Assembly: GCA_034665305.1 (NCBI GenBank)
Contig: JAXDFZ010000005.1
Location: 11,264-75,263 of the forward strand
DNA from: DASXRU01 sp034665305
GTDB taxonomy: Bacteria; Acidobacteriota; Blastocatellia; Pyrinomonadales; Pyrinomonadaceae
Length of the DNA stretch: 64,000 nt
Direction of reading: 5' to 3'
In this document: one piece after another, positions 8,304-17,160 of the stretch
Layout: each line of letters begins with the position of its first letter
Numbering within the stretch: the stretch's first letter is position 1
Translations under genes and position numbers: made by a program
Notes under the pieces: generated by a model
What the model saw: only the letters and a program-made list of their open reading frames with translations
Told to the model about the DNA's origin: nothing
Databases searched by the model: none

Positions 8304-8953
8304 TGGAACTTACCCTAGCCATAACCGGGGCTTCCGGAACGATCTATGCGCAACGCACGCTGATACACCTCGCCGCCAGCGGAGTGGTTGAGCGGATCAA
8401 CTTGATCGCGTCCACGTCCGCGGACACAGTGGCGCGAGTCGAACTCGGCTTTGCCCTGGGCGAAGCAAGCGACGGCTCGTTGAATGAGTGGCTGGGACTG
8501 CCGGCAGAATCAAAAATCGTGCGACGGCACCGTCTGGACAATCTGGCAGCAACGCCTTCGTCGGGTTCACATCCACAGGACGGAATGATCATTGTTCCCT
8601 GTTCAATGGGAACTCTTGGGGCGATTGCGTCGGGAGCGGGAACAAATCTGATACATCGCGCGGCCGATGTGACTTTGAAGGAGGGCCGCAAGCTCGTGGT
8701 CGTACCGCGCGAAACGCCGTACAACGCAATTCATTTGGAAAACATGCTGCGGCTCTCACGTGCCGGCGCGAACATCCTGCCGGCGAGTCCGGGTTTTTAT
8801 CACCGGCCGCAGACGATTACGGCACTTGTTGACCATTTGTGCTTTCGTATCCTGGATCAGTTTGGCATTCCGCATTCCAATGCGTCGCGCTGGACTGGAG
8901 CAGCACCGCCTGCGGTAACGGGCGGCGCTGACGGAACACTGAGCGAGGACTGA
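8303..8953 (+). CDS. ubiX: UbiX-family flavin prenyltransferase
   Basis: 216 residues. UbiX makes prenyl-FMN, the cofactor of UbiD-type decarboxylases. The family pattern is clear: LAITGASGTIYAQR at the N-terminus, MIIVPCSMGTLGAIASG, then LVVVPRETPYNAIHLENML and FYHRPQTI. In the futalosine pathway this protein would serve the UbiD-like decarboxylase that acts on 1,4-dihydroxy-6-naphthoate derivatives (an MqnM role). The last 20 or so residues (APPAVTGGADGT) are encoded by a dispersed repeat also found at 42274 and 44510, and are not conserved UbiX sequence. It is followed 9 bp later by the prenyltransferase. Confidence 0.92.
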   Translation: MELTLAITGASGTIYAQRTLIHLAASGVVERINLIASTSADTVARVELGFALGEASDGSLNEWLGLPAESKIVRRHRLDNLAATPSSGSHPQDGMIIVPCSMGTLGAIASGAGTNLIHRAADVTLKEGRKLVVVPRETPYNAIHLENMLRLSRAGANILPASPGFYHRPQTITALVDHLCFRILDQFGIPHSNASRWTGAAPPAVTGGADGTLSED

Positions 8954-8962
8954 GGAGTACAG

Positions 8963-9874
8963 GTGAGTAAGGTTCGAATCCGCAATCCGCAATCTGCAAT
9001 CCCCAATCGGCCGATTGTTCGCAACATTCGCACGACGCTCGAAATGATCAAAATCGAGCACACGCTCTTTGCGCTGCCGTTTGCTTTTCTGGGTGCGGTG
9101 CTGGCGGCGCGCGGCGTCCCGACGTTACGCCAGCTTTTATGGATCGCGGTCGCAATGGTCGGAGCCCGCTCAGCCGCCATGGCTTTCAATCGCATCGCCG
9201 ACAAGGACTACGATGCGCGCAACCCGCGCACAAAAATGCGAGCTATCCCCAGCGGAACGCTGTCTACCGGTTTCGTGTGGATCTTTATCGTCGTGTCCGC
9301 GGCGATTTTCATTTTTGCCGCAGCGATGCTGAATAAACTGACGTTGATACTTTCCCCCGTCGCCCTGGCCAGCGTGCTGCTCTACTCCTACACCAAACGT
9401 TGGACCACGCTGTCGCACATTGTGCTGGGATGGTGCCTGTCGATTGCGCCGACGGGCGCATGGATCGCAGTCCGCGGCTCGCTGGACAGTGTCGAACCTT
9501 TGCTGATTTCGCTCGTGGTTCTTTTATGGACCGCGGGTTTTGACGTGCTCTATGCCTGTCAGGACTGCGAATTCGATCGGCGCGAGGGTTTGCATTCCGT
9601 GCCCGCTCGCCTGGGTGTGGCGCGTTCGCTCTGGATCGCGCGGTTGTTGCACGCGGGAGCCTTTGCGGCATTGATTGCGTTATACTTTGTCACGCACCTC
9701 GGGTTCATTGCTGTCGCCGGAGTAGCCGCCACCGGCGCGCTCCTGATTTACCAGCACACCCTCGTGCGGGCCGATGATTTGAGTCGTTTGAACGCGGCAT
9801 TCTTTACGACCAACGCTTTCGTCAGCGTGATCCTGTTCGCCAGTTTCGGGGCCGCCACTTTATTGAGTCGCTGA
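8963..9874 (+). CDS. mqnP: UbiA-type prenyltransferase (menaquinone, MqnP role)
   Basis: 303 residues with 8 to 9 membrane helices. Both aspartate-rich motifs are visible: NRIADKDYDARNPRT (about 75) and ACQDCEFDRREGLHS (about 195), which bind the prenyl diphosphate through magnesium. The neighbouring mqn genes suggest it prenylates a 6-naphthoate precursor of menaquinone rather than 4-hydroxybenzoate. The GTG start is supported by GGAG in TGAGGAG about 8 nt upstream. Residues 4 to 14 (VRIRNPQSAIPN) come from the ATCCGCA heptad repeat and look like an acquired extension. Confidence 0.88.
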   Translation: MSKVRIRNPQSAIPNRPIVRNIRTTLEMIKIEHTLFALPFAFLGAVLAARGVPTLRQLLWIAVAMVGARSAAMAFNRIADKDYDARNPRTKMRAIPSGTLSTGFVWIFIVVSAAIFIFAAAMLNKLTLILSPVALASVLLYSYTKRWTTLSHIVLGWCLSIAPTGAWIAVRGSLDSVEPLLISLVVLLWTAGFDVLYACQDCEFDRREGLHSVPARLGVARSLWIARLLHAGAFAALIALYFVTHLGFIAVAGVAATGALLIYQHTLVRADDLSRLNAAFFTTNAFVSVILFASFGAATLLSR

Positions 9875-9889
9875 GGCAATACGATTTTT

Positions 9890-11002
9890 ATGTTCCTATC
9901 GCATGACGAACAACTGAACCATATCGCCGTGAAAGTCGCCGCCGGCGAGCGATTATCGTTTGAAGAAGGGGTCGCCCTTTTCGCGACCGACGATCTGAAC
10001 GCGCTGGGCAAACTAGCTGATTCGGTGCGCCGCCGCCGGCACGGGCGTGCCACTTACTTCAACGTCAACCGGCACCTGAATCCGACTAACGTCTGCTACG
10101 TTGACTGTAAGTTCTGCGGCTTCTATCGCACACCGCGGCAACCCGACGCGTACACGCACAACATCCAGGATTCGCTAAAGCTGGCCGGCGAGGCAGTCGC
10201 CGAAGGAGCGACCGAACTCCATATCACCGGCGGCTTGAACACGAAATTGCCGTTTAGTTACTTCACCGATCTGCTGTCGGCGCTGCGCAATCAATATCCA
10301 CAATTGCACCTGAAAGCGTTTACGATGGTGGAACTGGATCACTTTGCGCGCTTCTACAAAATGACGGATGAAGACGTCCTGACACAGCTCATCGAAGCAG
10401 GTCTGGGTTCGTGCCCGGGCGGCGGGGCAGAAATCTTTCGCGAGCCAACCCGGTCCATGATTTGCGCTCACAAGTGCGAAGCCGAGCGCTGGTTGTCATT
10501 GGCGGGGAAAGTGCACGCAGCCGGCCTGAAGACCAACGCCACCATGCTGTACGGCCATATTGAATCGGTCGAGGACCGGGTGGACCACATGGTGCGACTG
10601 CGGGAACAGCAGGACAAATCAGGCGGTTTCCAATGTTTTATTCCCCTCGCGTTTTATCCGGAGAAGACTCAATTGGCGCACCTGCCCGGCCCCTCCGGCA
10701 TTGATTCATTAAAGACAATCGCCGTCTCGCGCCTGATGCTGGACAACTTTGCACACATCAAAGCGTACTGGGTGATGCTCGGCAAACATCTGGCCCAAGT
10801 GGCGCTACACTACGGCGCTAACGACATTGACGGAACCATTACGCAGGGTGGCGAATTGACGGAGAGTTACTCCGTGGAAACTAATAATGAGGTCCGCATG
10901 ACTCACGCGGAACTGATCGGACTAATCGAAGAGGCCGGGTTTGAAGCTGTGGAACGCGACACCGTATACAACCGGGTCGAACGCGCAGCTACTATCGGCT
11001 GA
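9890..11002 (+). CDS. mqnE: Aminodeoxyfutalosine synthase (radical SAM)
   Basis: 370 residues. The radical-SAM cluster motif is CYVDCKFC (Cys69, Cys73, Cys76). Further family motifs: ITGGLNTKLPF, SCPGGGAEIF and TNATMLYGHIES; the last is the MqnE form, while MqnC has a different phrase there. MqnE adds 3-(1-carboxyvinyloxy)benzoate to SAM to give 6-amino-6-deoxyfutalosine, the second step of the futalosine route to menaquinone. It follows the prenyltransferase by 15 bp and precedes mqnD. Telling MqnE from MqnC rests on remembered motifs rather than an alignment. Confidence 0.88.
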   Translation: MFLSHDEQLNHIAVKVAAGERLSFEEGVALFATDDLNALGKLADSVRRRRHGRATYFNVNRHLNPTNVCYVDCKFCGFYRTPRQPDAYTHNIQDSLKLAGEAVAEGATELHITGGLNTKLPFSYFTDLLSALRNQYPQLHLKAFTMVELDHFARFYKMTDEDVLTQLIEAGLGSCPGGGAEIFREPTRSMICAHKCEAERWLSLAGKVHAAGLKTNATMLYGHIESVEDRVDHMVRLREQQDKSGGFQCFIPLAFYPEKTQLAHLPGPSGIDSLKTIAVSRLMLDNFAHIKAYWVMLGKHLAQVALHYGANDIDGTITQGGELTESYSVETNNEVRMTHAELIGLIEEAGFEAVERDTVYNRVERAATIG

Positions 11003-11079
11003 CAATCCAGCGGGACAGCAGCGGCGACGAGGCAGGAAATCGTGACGCATCGAACCACTGCCTTTCTTTACTAACTAAT

Positions 11080-11928
11080 ATGCTTGAAACAACTACACCA
11101 ACAACTATCAGCGTCGCGCATTCACCAGATTCGGACGACGCCTTCATGTTCTACGCTCTGGCAACTAACAAGCTTGAGACCGGCGATTTTGAATTCACGC
11201 ATGTCCTGAAAGACATTCAGACGTTGAATGAGGAAGCGAAAAAGGGCACCTACGACGTAACCGCGATCAGCTTTCATGCTTATGCCTACATCGCCGACAC
11301 TTACGCCCTGCTGCCGCATGGTGCTTCGATCGGCGACAACTATGGACCAATCGTAGTTTCCCGCGAGCCGCTCAACGCGGCGGACTTGTCCCGAGCGACG
11401 GTTGCCGTTCCCGGCACTCTGACCAGCGCGTTTCTCGCGTTGCGCATCTTCAATCCTGACTTTCAATATGAAGTCGTACCCTTCGATCAGATTATTGAAG
11501 CAGTGACTGAGGGCCAATGTGACGCCGGCCTGCTGATTCATGAGGGCCAACTCTTCTACCAGGATAAGGGTCTGCAGAAGGTCCTCGATTTGGGAGAGTG
11601 GTGGTTCGAGAGGACTGGCTTGCCACTCCCGATGGGTGGCAACGCCATCCGCCGCGAACTGGGCCCGGACACGATGCGCGAGGTTTCGAAACTGCTACGC
11701 GAAAGCATCCGCTACTCGTTGGACAATCGCGAAGACGCGTTGCAATACGCAATGCAGTTCGCGCGCGACATGGATCCCGCCCTCGCCGACCGTTTTGTTT
11801 CGATGTGGGTCAACGAACTTACTCTGGATTACACGGATCGAGGTCGCCAAGCAGTGCAACGGCTATTGCAGGAGGGCTTCGAGCGCGGAATAATTCCCCA
11901 TCGCGTCGACGTTGAATTTGTGGATTAG
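11080..11928 (+). CDS. mqnD: 1,4-dihydroxy-6-naphthoate synthase
   Basis: 282 residues, periplasmic-binding-protein fold. It begins with the SVAHSPDSDDAFMFYALAT motif and has SIGDNYGPIVVSR and GLLIHEGQLFYQDKGL, as in MqnD, which converts cyclic dehypoxanthine futalosine to 1,4-dihydroxy-6-naphthoate. The related MqnA (chorismate dehydratase) lacks the SPDSDDAF form. ATG 11080 is the only sensible start; 77 bp separate it from mqnE. mqnA, mqnB, mqnC and the UbiD-like gene are not in the window, so the pathway must be split over several loci. Confidence 0.85.
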   Translation: MLETTTPTTISVAHSPDSDDAFMFYALATNKLETGDFEFTHVLKDIQTLNEEAKKGTYDVTAISFHAYAYIADTYALLPHGASIGDNYGPIVVSREPLNAADLSRATVAVPGTLTSAFLALRIFNPDFQYEVVPFDQIIEAVTEGQCDAGLLIHEGQLFYQDKGLQKVLDLGEWWFERTGLPLPMGGNAIRRELGPDTMREVSKLLRESIRYSLDNREDALQYAMQFARDMDPALADRFVSMWVNELTLDYTDRGRQAVQRLLQEGFERGIIPHRVDVEFVD

Positions 11929-12617
11929 TGCTGGAAAGAATTTTTTGCGGGCGCCGGCCGATGAGAAGCCGGCGACTTGCAATTTACCATTCAGCTACAT
12001 CGCGAGTTGCCGATGGTGCCAGGGCGAGATATCAAACTTCCACTCACAGTGATCTAAGAAAACGCGCAACGGCTGAAAGCTCAGCCCAGAAAGAGCCTTC
12101 AACCGCTGCGCTCCATATCGGCTAGAATTGCGTCCACACAAGCTTCCCACCAAGCCTGGTACAGAGTAGCTCCCATGCAGCAGTGAGCAGGGCGGTTGTT
12201 TCCAACCGTGCTGACTTACTGTAGTAATGCACCGGGTAGGTCGACTCCGAATAGCCGACGTGAGGATTGCATCCAATCCCATTAAGTTTTCAATTAGCGC
12301 TTCTGGTTCTGAGCGGCGCGCTCAAACTCTAAACCGGCGTGAAAGCCCCTTAGCGGGGGCACCGAAGATCCATAACTGCTAACGTGGCGTATCTTACATT
12401 ACTTAACAGGATTCTTGCAAGGAAAATCTAGAAGACTGAGAAAGTGGCGTTATTACAAGGATTTGCGGGCCAAACTGAGCGGAGAGATGCAACCGCACCG
12501 AGTTGATCCTGTGGTGGGCCCGAGCCCGAGGCGACAGATTTGGCAACAAAGCTCCGGCGTGTTGCATCTGACACGCTGCTGCCGGATATTGATTGCACAA
12601 TTCAGCGAGAGGTGAAT
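11929..12617. other. Long intergenic region, no gene supported
   Basis: About 690 bp. Open frames on both strands (11928-12125 plus, 11995-12282 minus) lack family features and have no ribosome binding site. A small hairpin GCCCC-TTAG-CGGGG lies near 12345-12359. Codon composition is unlike the flanking genes. It may hold a decayed gene or unrecognised non-coding sequence; I could not decide. Confidence 0.4.
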
Positions 12618-13454
12618 ATGAGACCCATCGTCAGAGCGACCTTGCTCTCTTTGTTGTTTACATTAGTCGTTGGCTATTCGCGGCCGGCGGCGGCCCAGAA
12701 TGCTGCCGGGCCGAGCGGCGCAATGAGCCAGGCTGAAGTCGATCGGATCGTGCAAGCCTTCACGAACAAAGAAACCCACTTCCGCAAAGCACTGCTTGAA
12801 TACGCATTCAAGCGCGATGCCCTAATTCAGGAGTTAGGTATGGGCGGACAGGTAATCGGCGAATACCACCGCGTCTCGCATTTCACCTTTGACGATTCGG
12901 GCAACCGCTTCGAAAAAATTGACTACATGCCCATCGCTTCTTTTGAAGGCGTAACTCAGGAGGACATCGAAGATCTCGGCGGCGTGAATCCGTTTGCCGT
13001 GAGCGCGGCCCAGGCGCCACTCTATAATTTCAAGTACGTCGGCAAAGAGCGCATCGACGAACTCGACCTCTATGTTTTTGATGTCTCGCCGAAGGTGATT
13101 CCCGATCCCAAGAAAACAAAAGAGCGCTATTTTCTGGGCCGGGTCTGGATCGACGATCAGGATTTGCAGATTGTGAAGTCAAAGGGCAAAGGCGTTCCGG
13201 AGACCAAGAAGAACAAGTTCCCCGTCGTCGAAACCTACCGCGAACAAATCGACGGCAAGTTTTGGTTCCCCACCTATTCCTACGCGGATGAAGAACTGGT
13301 TTTCGACAATGGAGATATTTTGCGCCTGCGAGTACGCATCAAGTATACGGATTACCAGCGCGCCAGCGGAAAATTGCGGGTGGTTGATGTTGAGGGCGAA
13401 GCTCCGGAGACTAAACCTAAACCGGCACCGACGCCGCAAAAGCCAAAACCATAA
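12618..13454 (+). CDS. Secreted LolA/outer-membrane-lipoprotein-sorting-like protein
   Basis: 278 residues. A signal peptide is clear (MRPIVRATLLSLLFTLVVGYSRPAAAQ). The body reads like the LolA/LolB-type half-barrel proteins common in Acidobacteria: YVGKERIDELDLYVFDVSP, RYFLGRVWIDDQDLQIVKSKGKG, FPTYSYADEEL, then a beta-rich end and a Pro/Lys tail. The precise role is unknown; a lipid or lipoprotein handling function is inference from fold resemblance. ATG 12618 has GAGAGGTG just upstream; the longer frame from 12540 adds 26 non-conserved residues. Confidence 0.65.
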   Translation: MRPIVRATLLSLLFTLVVGYSRPAAAQNAAGPSGAMSQAEVDRIVQAFTNKETHFRKALLEYAFKRDALIQELGMGGQVIGEYHRVSHFTFDDSGNRFEKIDYMPIASFEGVTQEDIEDLGGVNPFAVSAAQAPLYNFKYVGKERIDELDLYVFDVSPKVIPDPKKTKERYFLGRVWIDDQDLQIVKSKGKGVPETKKNKFPVVETYREQIDGKFWFPTYSYADEELVFDNGDILRLRVRIKYTDYQRASGKLRVVDVEGEAPETKPKPAPTPQKPKP

Positions 13455-13481
13455 GCCGTCAATGCAGCGCGCCTGGCGAAT

Positions 13482-14336
13482 TCACTTTGCCGGCGCACTG
13501 CTGGGCTTTCGCGGAGTCAGCTCTTTCACTCCCAATTCATCGGCGATCGTGCTCTGAACGGTCGCGATCAACTCATTGACTTCCTTATCGGTCGTGATTC
13601 CATTGGTGCGAACTGGCGGCATCATTACGACTTCGATAGTTCCCGGCCACGCCTCGCCGGTTCCCTTGCCCATTAAGACGTCTGTGTTTTTGATTGCCAC
13701 CGGCACAATTGGGACGCCGGCGTCTCGCGCCATGTAAAACGCGCCCTTTTTGAACGGCAGCATCTGTCCGGGGAAAGCCCGCGTGCCTTCTGCAAACACG
13801 CCGAAAGAAACTCCCGACTGAATTCGTTTCGTAGCCGCCTGCATGGTTTGCACGGCCCGCTCGCGGTTGGTGCGATCAATCGCCATCACATTCACATAGC
13901 CCATTCCATAACCAAGCAGCGGGACTTTGAGTAGTTCCTTTTTCGCGATTAGACCGATGCGCCGGCCCACGTATTGGAAGAGCGTTGCGGTGTCGAGATA
14001 TGAACGATGGTTGGATATGAACACGTAGGTCTGGCGGGAATCGAGCAGCTCCAGACCCCGCACCTTGATTCTCATGCCGCTCAGGCGCAACCAGTTTCGC
14101 GCGCCAAATAAGGCCCAGGGATAAACCCACTCGCGGCGGTTGGCCAGTCCTGCCACCAGCAGTACGGGCGGCGCAAAGATCAGCAGCAGTACCGCGGCCA
14201 CAACCATCGACCACCAGAAAAACAAACGCCCCAGGAAATGAGAACGGCGGCCTGTGCTAGACTCCGGCTCGCATAATGTTTCGGTCGCAGTTTGCTCGAT
14301 CATATTCGTCGCAGGACTTTCTTTCGCATGGACCAT
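13482..14336 (-). CDS. plsC: 1-acyl-sn-glycerol-3-phosphate acyltransferase
   Basis: 284 residues. It transfers an acyl chain to lysophosphatidic acid in membrane phospholipid synthesis. The acyltransferase motifs are present: NHRSYLD (HX4D catalytic pair), the FAEGTRAFPG substrate motif and VPVVPVAIKNTDVL-like VPIVPVAIK. One N-terminal membrane segment (FFWWSMVVAAVLLLIFAPPV) anchors it. ATG 14336 overlaps by 9 bp the start of the divergent M14 gene; an internal ATG at 14303 would remove the overlap and may be the real start. It converges on the LolA-like gene. Confidence 0.88.
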   Translation of the reverse strand: MVHAKESPATNMIEQTATETLCEPESSTGRRSHFLGRLFFWWSMVVAAVLLLIFAPPVLLVAGLANRREWVYPWALFGARNWLRLSGMRIKVRGLELLDSRQTYVFISNHRSYLDTATLFQYVGRRIGLIAKKELLKVPLLGYGMGYVNVMAIDRTNRERAVQTMQAATKRIQSGVSFGVFAEGTRAFPGQMLPFKKGAFYMARDAGVPIVPVAIKNTDVLMGKGTGEAWPGTIEVVMMPPVRTNGITTDKEVNELIATVQSTIADELGVKELTPRKPSSAPAK

Positions 14337-16853
14337 TCGCCGCTCCGCAGTATTAACCCAGGCCGAATAAGAAGGATTCAGGCGCGCATCGTCAACATCG
14401 CGCAGCGGTTTGCGATCATCATCGTGGTGCTGCTACTGGCCTCATCTGCGGGAGCCCAGCAGTCGCGCTCCGCCGCAGCTCCCTCACCGCGTTCCGTACT
14501 GGGCTTTTTTCCCGGTGACGATCGGACCATTGCTGACTGGCGCCAGATTAGCGATTACTTCGCGCGACTCGATCGCTCGAGCGATCGCGTTGTGGTTCAG
14601 ACGATTGGCAAAACAACTTTGCAGCGTCCCATGATTGTCGCGTTCATTAGCGCGCCAGAGAATATACGCGATCTGGCAAAGTACAAAGACATTCAGGCCC
14701 GTCTGGCGGACCCGCGGCGTATAAGCAACTCGAACGAGCGCGATTTGCTGATTTCCCAGGGTAAAGCGGTAGTCGTTATTTCGTGTTCAATTCATTCCAC
14801 CGAGATTGTGGCGTCGCAGATGTCGATGCAGCTCGCGTATGAACTGGCCCACGGGAACGATCCGGAAACGATTGAGATACTGCGAAACACGATTCTGATC
14901 CTCGTTCCATCCGCAAATCCTGACGGCGTGGACGTCGTCGCCGACTGGTACCGCAAAACTCTGGGCACGCCGAAAGAAGGCAGCGAACCGCCAGAGCTTT
15001 ATCACCACTATGCCGGCCATGACGACAACCGCGACTGGTTCATGCTGAACCTGAAAGAGACGCAACACCTGACGCGTCTGTTTTGGAAAGAATGGTTTCC
15101 GCAAGTCGTTTACGACATCCACCAGCAGGGCTCAAACGGCTCGCGTTTTTTCGTGCCGCCGTTTTTTGATCCGCCGAACCCACAGGTCGCGCCGTTACTG
15201 CTGCGCGAAGTTGGCCTGATGGGCCATCAGATAGCAGCCAACCTGCAGGCCGCAGGTTTCCAAGGTGTGATCACTAATGCGCTTTATGACACCTGGTGGC
15301 ATGGCGGTTTTCGCACTGCGCCCTACTTTCACAATTCGATCGGGATTTTAACTGAGGCGGCCAGCGCGAGGTTAATGTCGCCGGTCACTGTCACAACCGA
15401 TCAGCTCGCCAGATCGTCCTCGCGCGGCATGCCTACCGCGTTGCCGGCGGCGCCGTTAACAAACTTTCCCGATCCCTGGCCCGGTGGCGTCTGGCGTCCC
15501 CGTGACATCATGGGAATGGAGTTGACGGCCTCCCGCTCCGTGCTTTCGTTGGTGGCAAAGTATCGAGAACGCTACCTGCGAAATTTTTACGAACTAGGCG
15601 AGATGAACGCGTCCGAGAGAACTTTGGCAGGCCAGCCGCTCGCCTACCTGATTCCTGCCGGACAAGGTCACGACGAGAACGTTGCAAAAATGATCGGCGC
15701 CCTCGTCCAGCAAGGCGTCGAAGTATTTCGTCTCGAGCGCGAACTACACGCAATGCTGGGCGAGCAAGTTATCCATCCCGTCAAGGAAGCGAGTTCAGCC
15801 AAAACCGCCAGTAGTGTTCCACTCGAAATCATGATTGCCCCTGCGGCAAATCCGCCGGAAGTTCCCCTGGGTAGCTACATCGTTTTTCTGAATCAACCGT
15901 ACCGTCGGAATGTGCTCGCACTGTTTGAACCGCAGCTCTATCCGAACCGTCTAACGGCCACCGGAGAAGCCGAGCGGCCTTACGATGTCGCCGGTTGGAC
16001 GCTGCCAATGCAGATGGGCGTTGAAAGTCTCGCCGTGCTGTCTATTCGTGAAAGCTCTGCTGATCGACGACTTACGCTGATTCGGTCCGAAGAGGATGTA
16101 CGCCGCGATTTCGGACTACCACTTGCTACCGGCACTCAATCTCCGATCGCAAGCCCGGTCAAAGCAAACGTGCGCACCGGGATTTACAAGGCAGCTCGCG
16201 GCAACATGGATGAAGGTTGGACGCGCTACGTCTTCGATACCTTCAACGTGCCCTACACCTCGGTAGGCGAAGCCGCGTTGCGCGATCGCAATTTGACTAG
16301 TCGCTTTGATGCCATCATTCTGCCCTCCGACAGACGACGGGCGGACGCGGATGACGTGGAAGCAGCGGCGGGAGGCTTGAGTGCGAATGGATTGGACGGC
16401 CTCCGCAGTTTCGTGGAAAAGGGAGGCACGTTAATTTGTTTTGACGGTTCGTGCGACCTCGTCATTAACCATTTCAAACTGCCTCTGAAAAATGTTCTCG
16501 CCGGCCGGCGCTCGTCCGAGTTTTATTGTCCCGGATCCATCTTGCGATTGCAGGTGGACACGTCCGATCCCATCGCTCACGGAATGGCAAAGAATGTCGA
16601 TGCTTACTTCATAAACAGTTCCGCCTTTGAAGCAACCGACCGCGATCAGGTGCGCGTCATCGCGCGTTATGCAGGTGAAGACCTGTTGCGCTCCGGCTGG
16701 TTGCTGGGAGAAGCGCACCTGAAAGACAAAATTGCCCTCGCCGAGGTCAGCCTGGGCAAAGGCCGCGTCATTCTCTTCGGCTTCCGGCCCCAACACCGCG
16801 GGCAAACGTGGGGCACCTTTCCCTTTATCTGGAACGCGATCAGTTCAAGATAG
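14328..16853 (+). CDS. Secreted M14-family zinc carboxypeptidase-like protein
   Basis: 841 residues. An N-terminal hydrophobic segment (FAIIIVVLLLASSAGAQQ) is a likely signal peptide. The M14 domain follows at about 50-400: the zinc motif SIHSTE (HxxE), PSANPDGVD, GHDDNRDWFM and the third zinc histidine in DIHQQG. The C-terminal 400 residues include a likely class I glutamine-amidotransferase-like domain (IILPSDRR, FVEKGGTLICFDGS), a combination known in large acidobacterial M14 proteins. It probably cleaves peptides in the periplasm or outside the cell. ATG 14328 is used; TTG 14292 is an alternative. Confidence 0.82.
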   Translation: MDHSPLRSINPGRIRRIQARIVNIAQRFAIIIVVLLLASSAGAQQSRSAAAPSPRSVLGFFPGDDRTIADWRQISDYFARLDRSSDRVVVQTIGKTTLQRPMIVAFISAPENIRDLAKYKDIQARLADPRRISNSNERDLLISQGKAVVVISCSIHSTEIVASQMSMQLAYELAHGNDPETIEILRNTILILVPSANPDGVDVVADWYRKTLGTPKEGSEPPELYHHYAGHDDNRDWFMLNLKETQHLTRLFWKEWFPQVVYDIHQQGSNGSRFFVPPFFDPPNPQVAPLLLREVGLMGHQIAANLQAAGFQGVITNALYDTWWHGGFRTAPYFHNSIGILTEAASARLMSPVTVTTDQLARSSSRGMPTALPAAPLTNFPDPWPGGVWRPRDIMGMELTASRSVLSLVAKYRERYLRNFYELGEMNASERTLAGQPLAYLIPAGQGHDENVAKMIGALVQQGVEVFRLERELHAMLGEQVIHPVKEASSAKTASSVPLEIMIAPAANPPEVPLGSYIVFLNQPYRRNVLALFEPQLYPNRLTATGEAERPYDVAGWTLPMQMGVESLAVLSIRESSADRRLTLIRSEEDVRRDFGLPLATGTQSPIASPVKANVRTGIYKAARGNMDEGWTRYVFDTFNVPYTSVGEAALRDRNLTSRFDAIILPSDRRRADADDVEAAAGGLSANGLDGLRSFVEKGGTLICFDGSCDLVINHFKLPLKNVLAGRRSSEFYCPGSILRLQVDTSDPIAHGMAKNVDAYFINSSAFEATDRDQVRVIARYAGEDLLRSGWLLGEAHLKDKIALAEVSLGKGRVILFGFRPQHRGQTWGTFPFIWNAISSR

Positions 16854-16866
16854 CCGCGATCAACCA

Positions 16867-16944
16867 CTCAAGCTCTTCATTCCGACTTGCGCTAGTGCTG
16901 ACGGTGGCGGGCGGGACGCCCGCGGTCCCAGTGAAGAGCTTGAG
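16867..16944. repeat. GGCGGGACGCCCGCGGTCCC palindrome element
   Basis: Outer arms CTCAAGCTCTTCA (16867-16879) and TGAAGAGCTTGAG (16932-16944) enclose a GCGGGCGGGACGCCCGC core. The same element, with longer arms, occurs at 38199-38324. It occupies part of the 307-bp gap between the M14 and VWA genes; nothing else was seen there. Confidence 0.75.
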
Positions 16945-17160
16945 TCAAAACCCCGAACCAGCCAACCATTGCGTCGGCTCGGGTGTTGCTGTAGTCTGCC
17001 AACGTTCTTCTCTCCCGTATTTAGCCTGGCCACGACGGGCCAAGCATCTCTTTCTAGTCCGGCGCATCAAAGTCCCTGTACGCGTTCAATTCGCGGCAAT
17101 CGGGCACGCCTTAACAAACCTCTCCCTGGTTTGAAGACTCAACCGGAGTTTGCCATCACC

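Noticed and set aside
11995..12282. 95-residue minus-strand ORF
   Set aside because: No recognised domain, no ribosome binding site, and its composition is unlike the neighbouring genes.
16732..17160. Upstream part of the longest VWA frame
   Set aside because: It overlaps the M14 gene end and reads through an intergenic repeat; a normal signal peptide starts at 17161.
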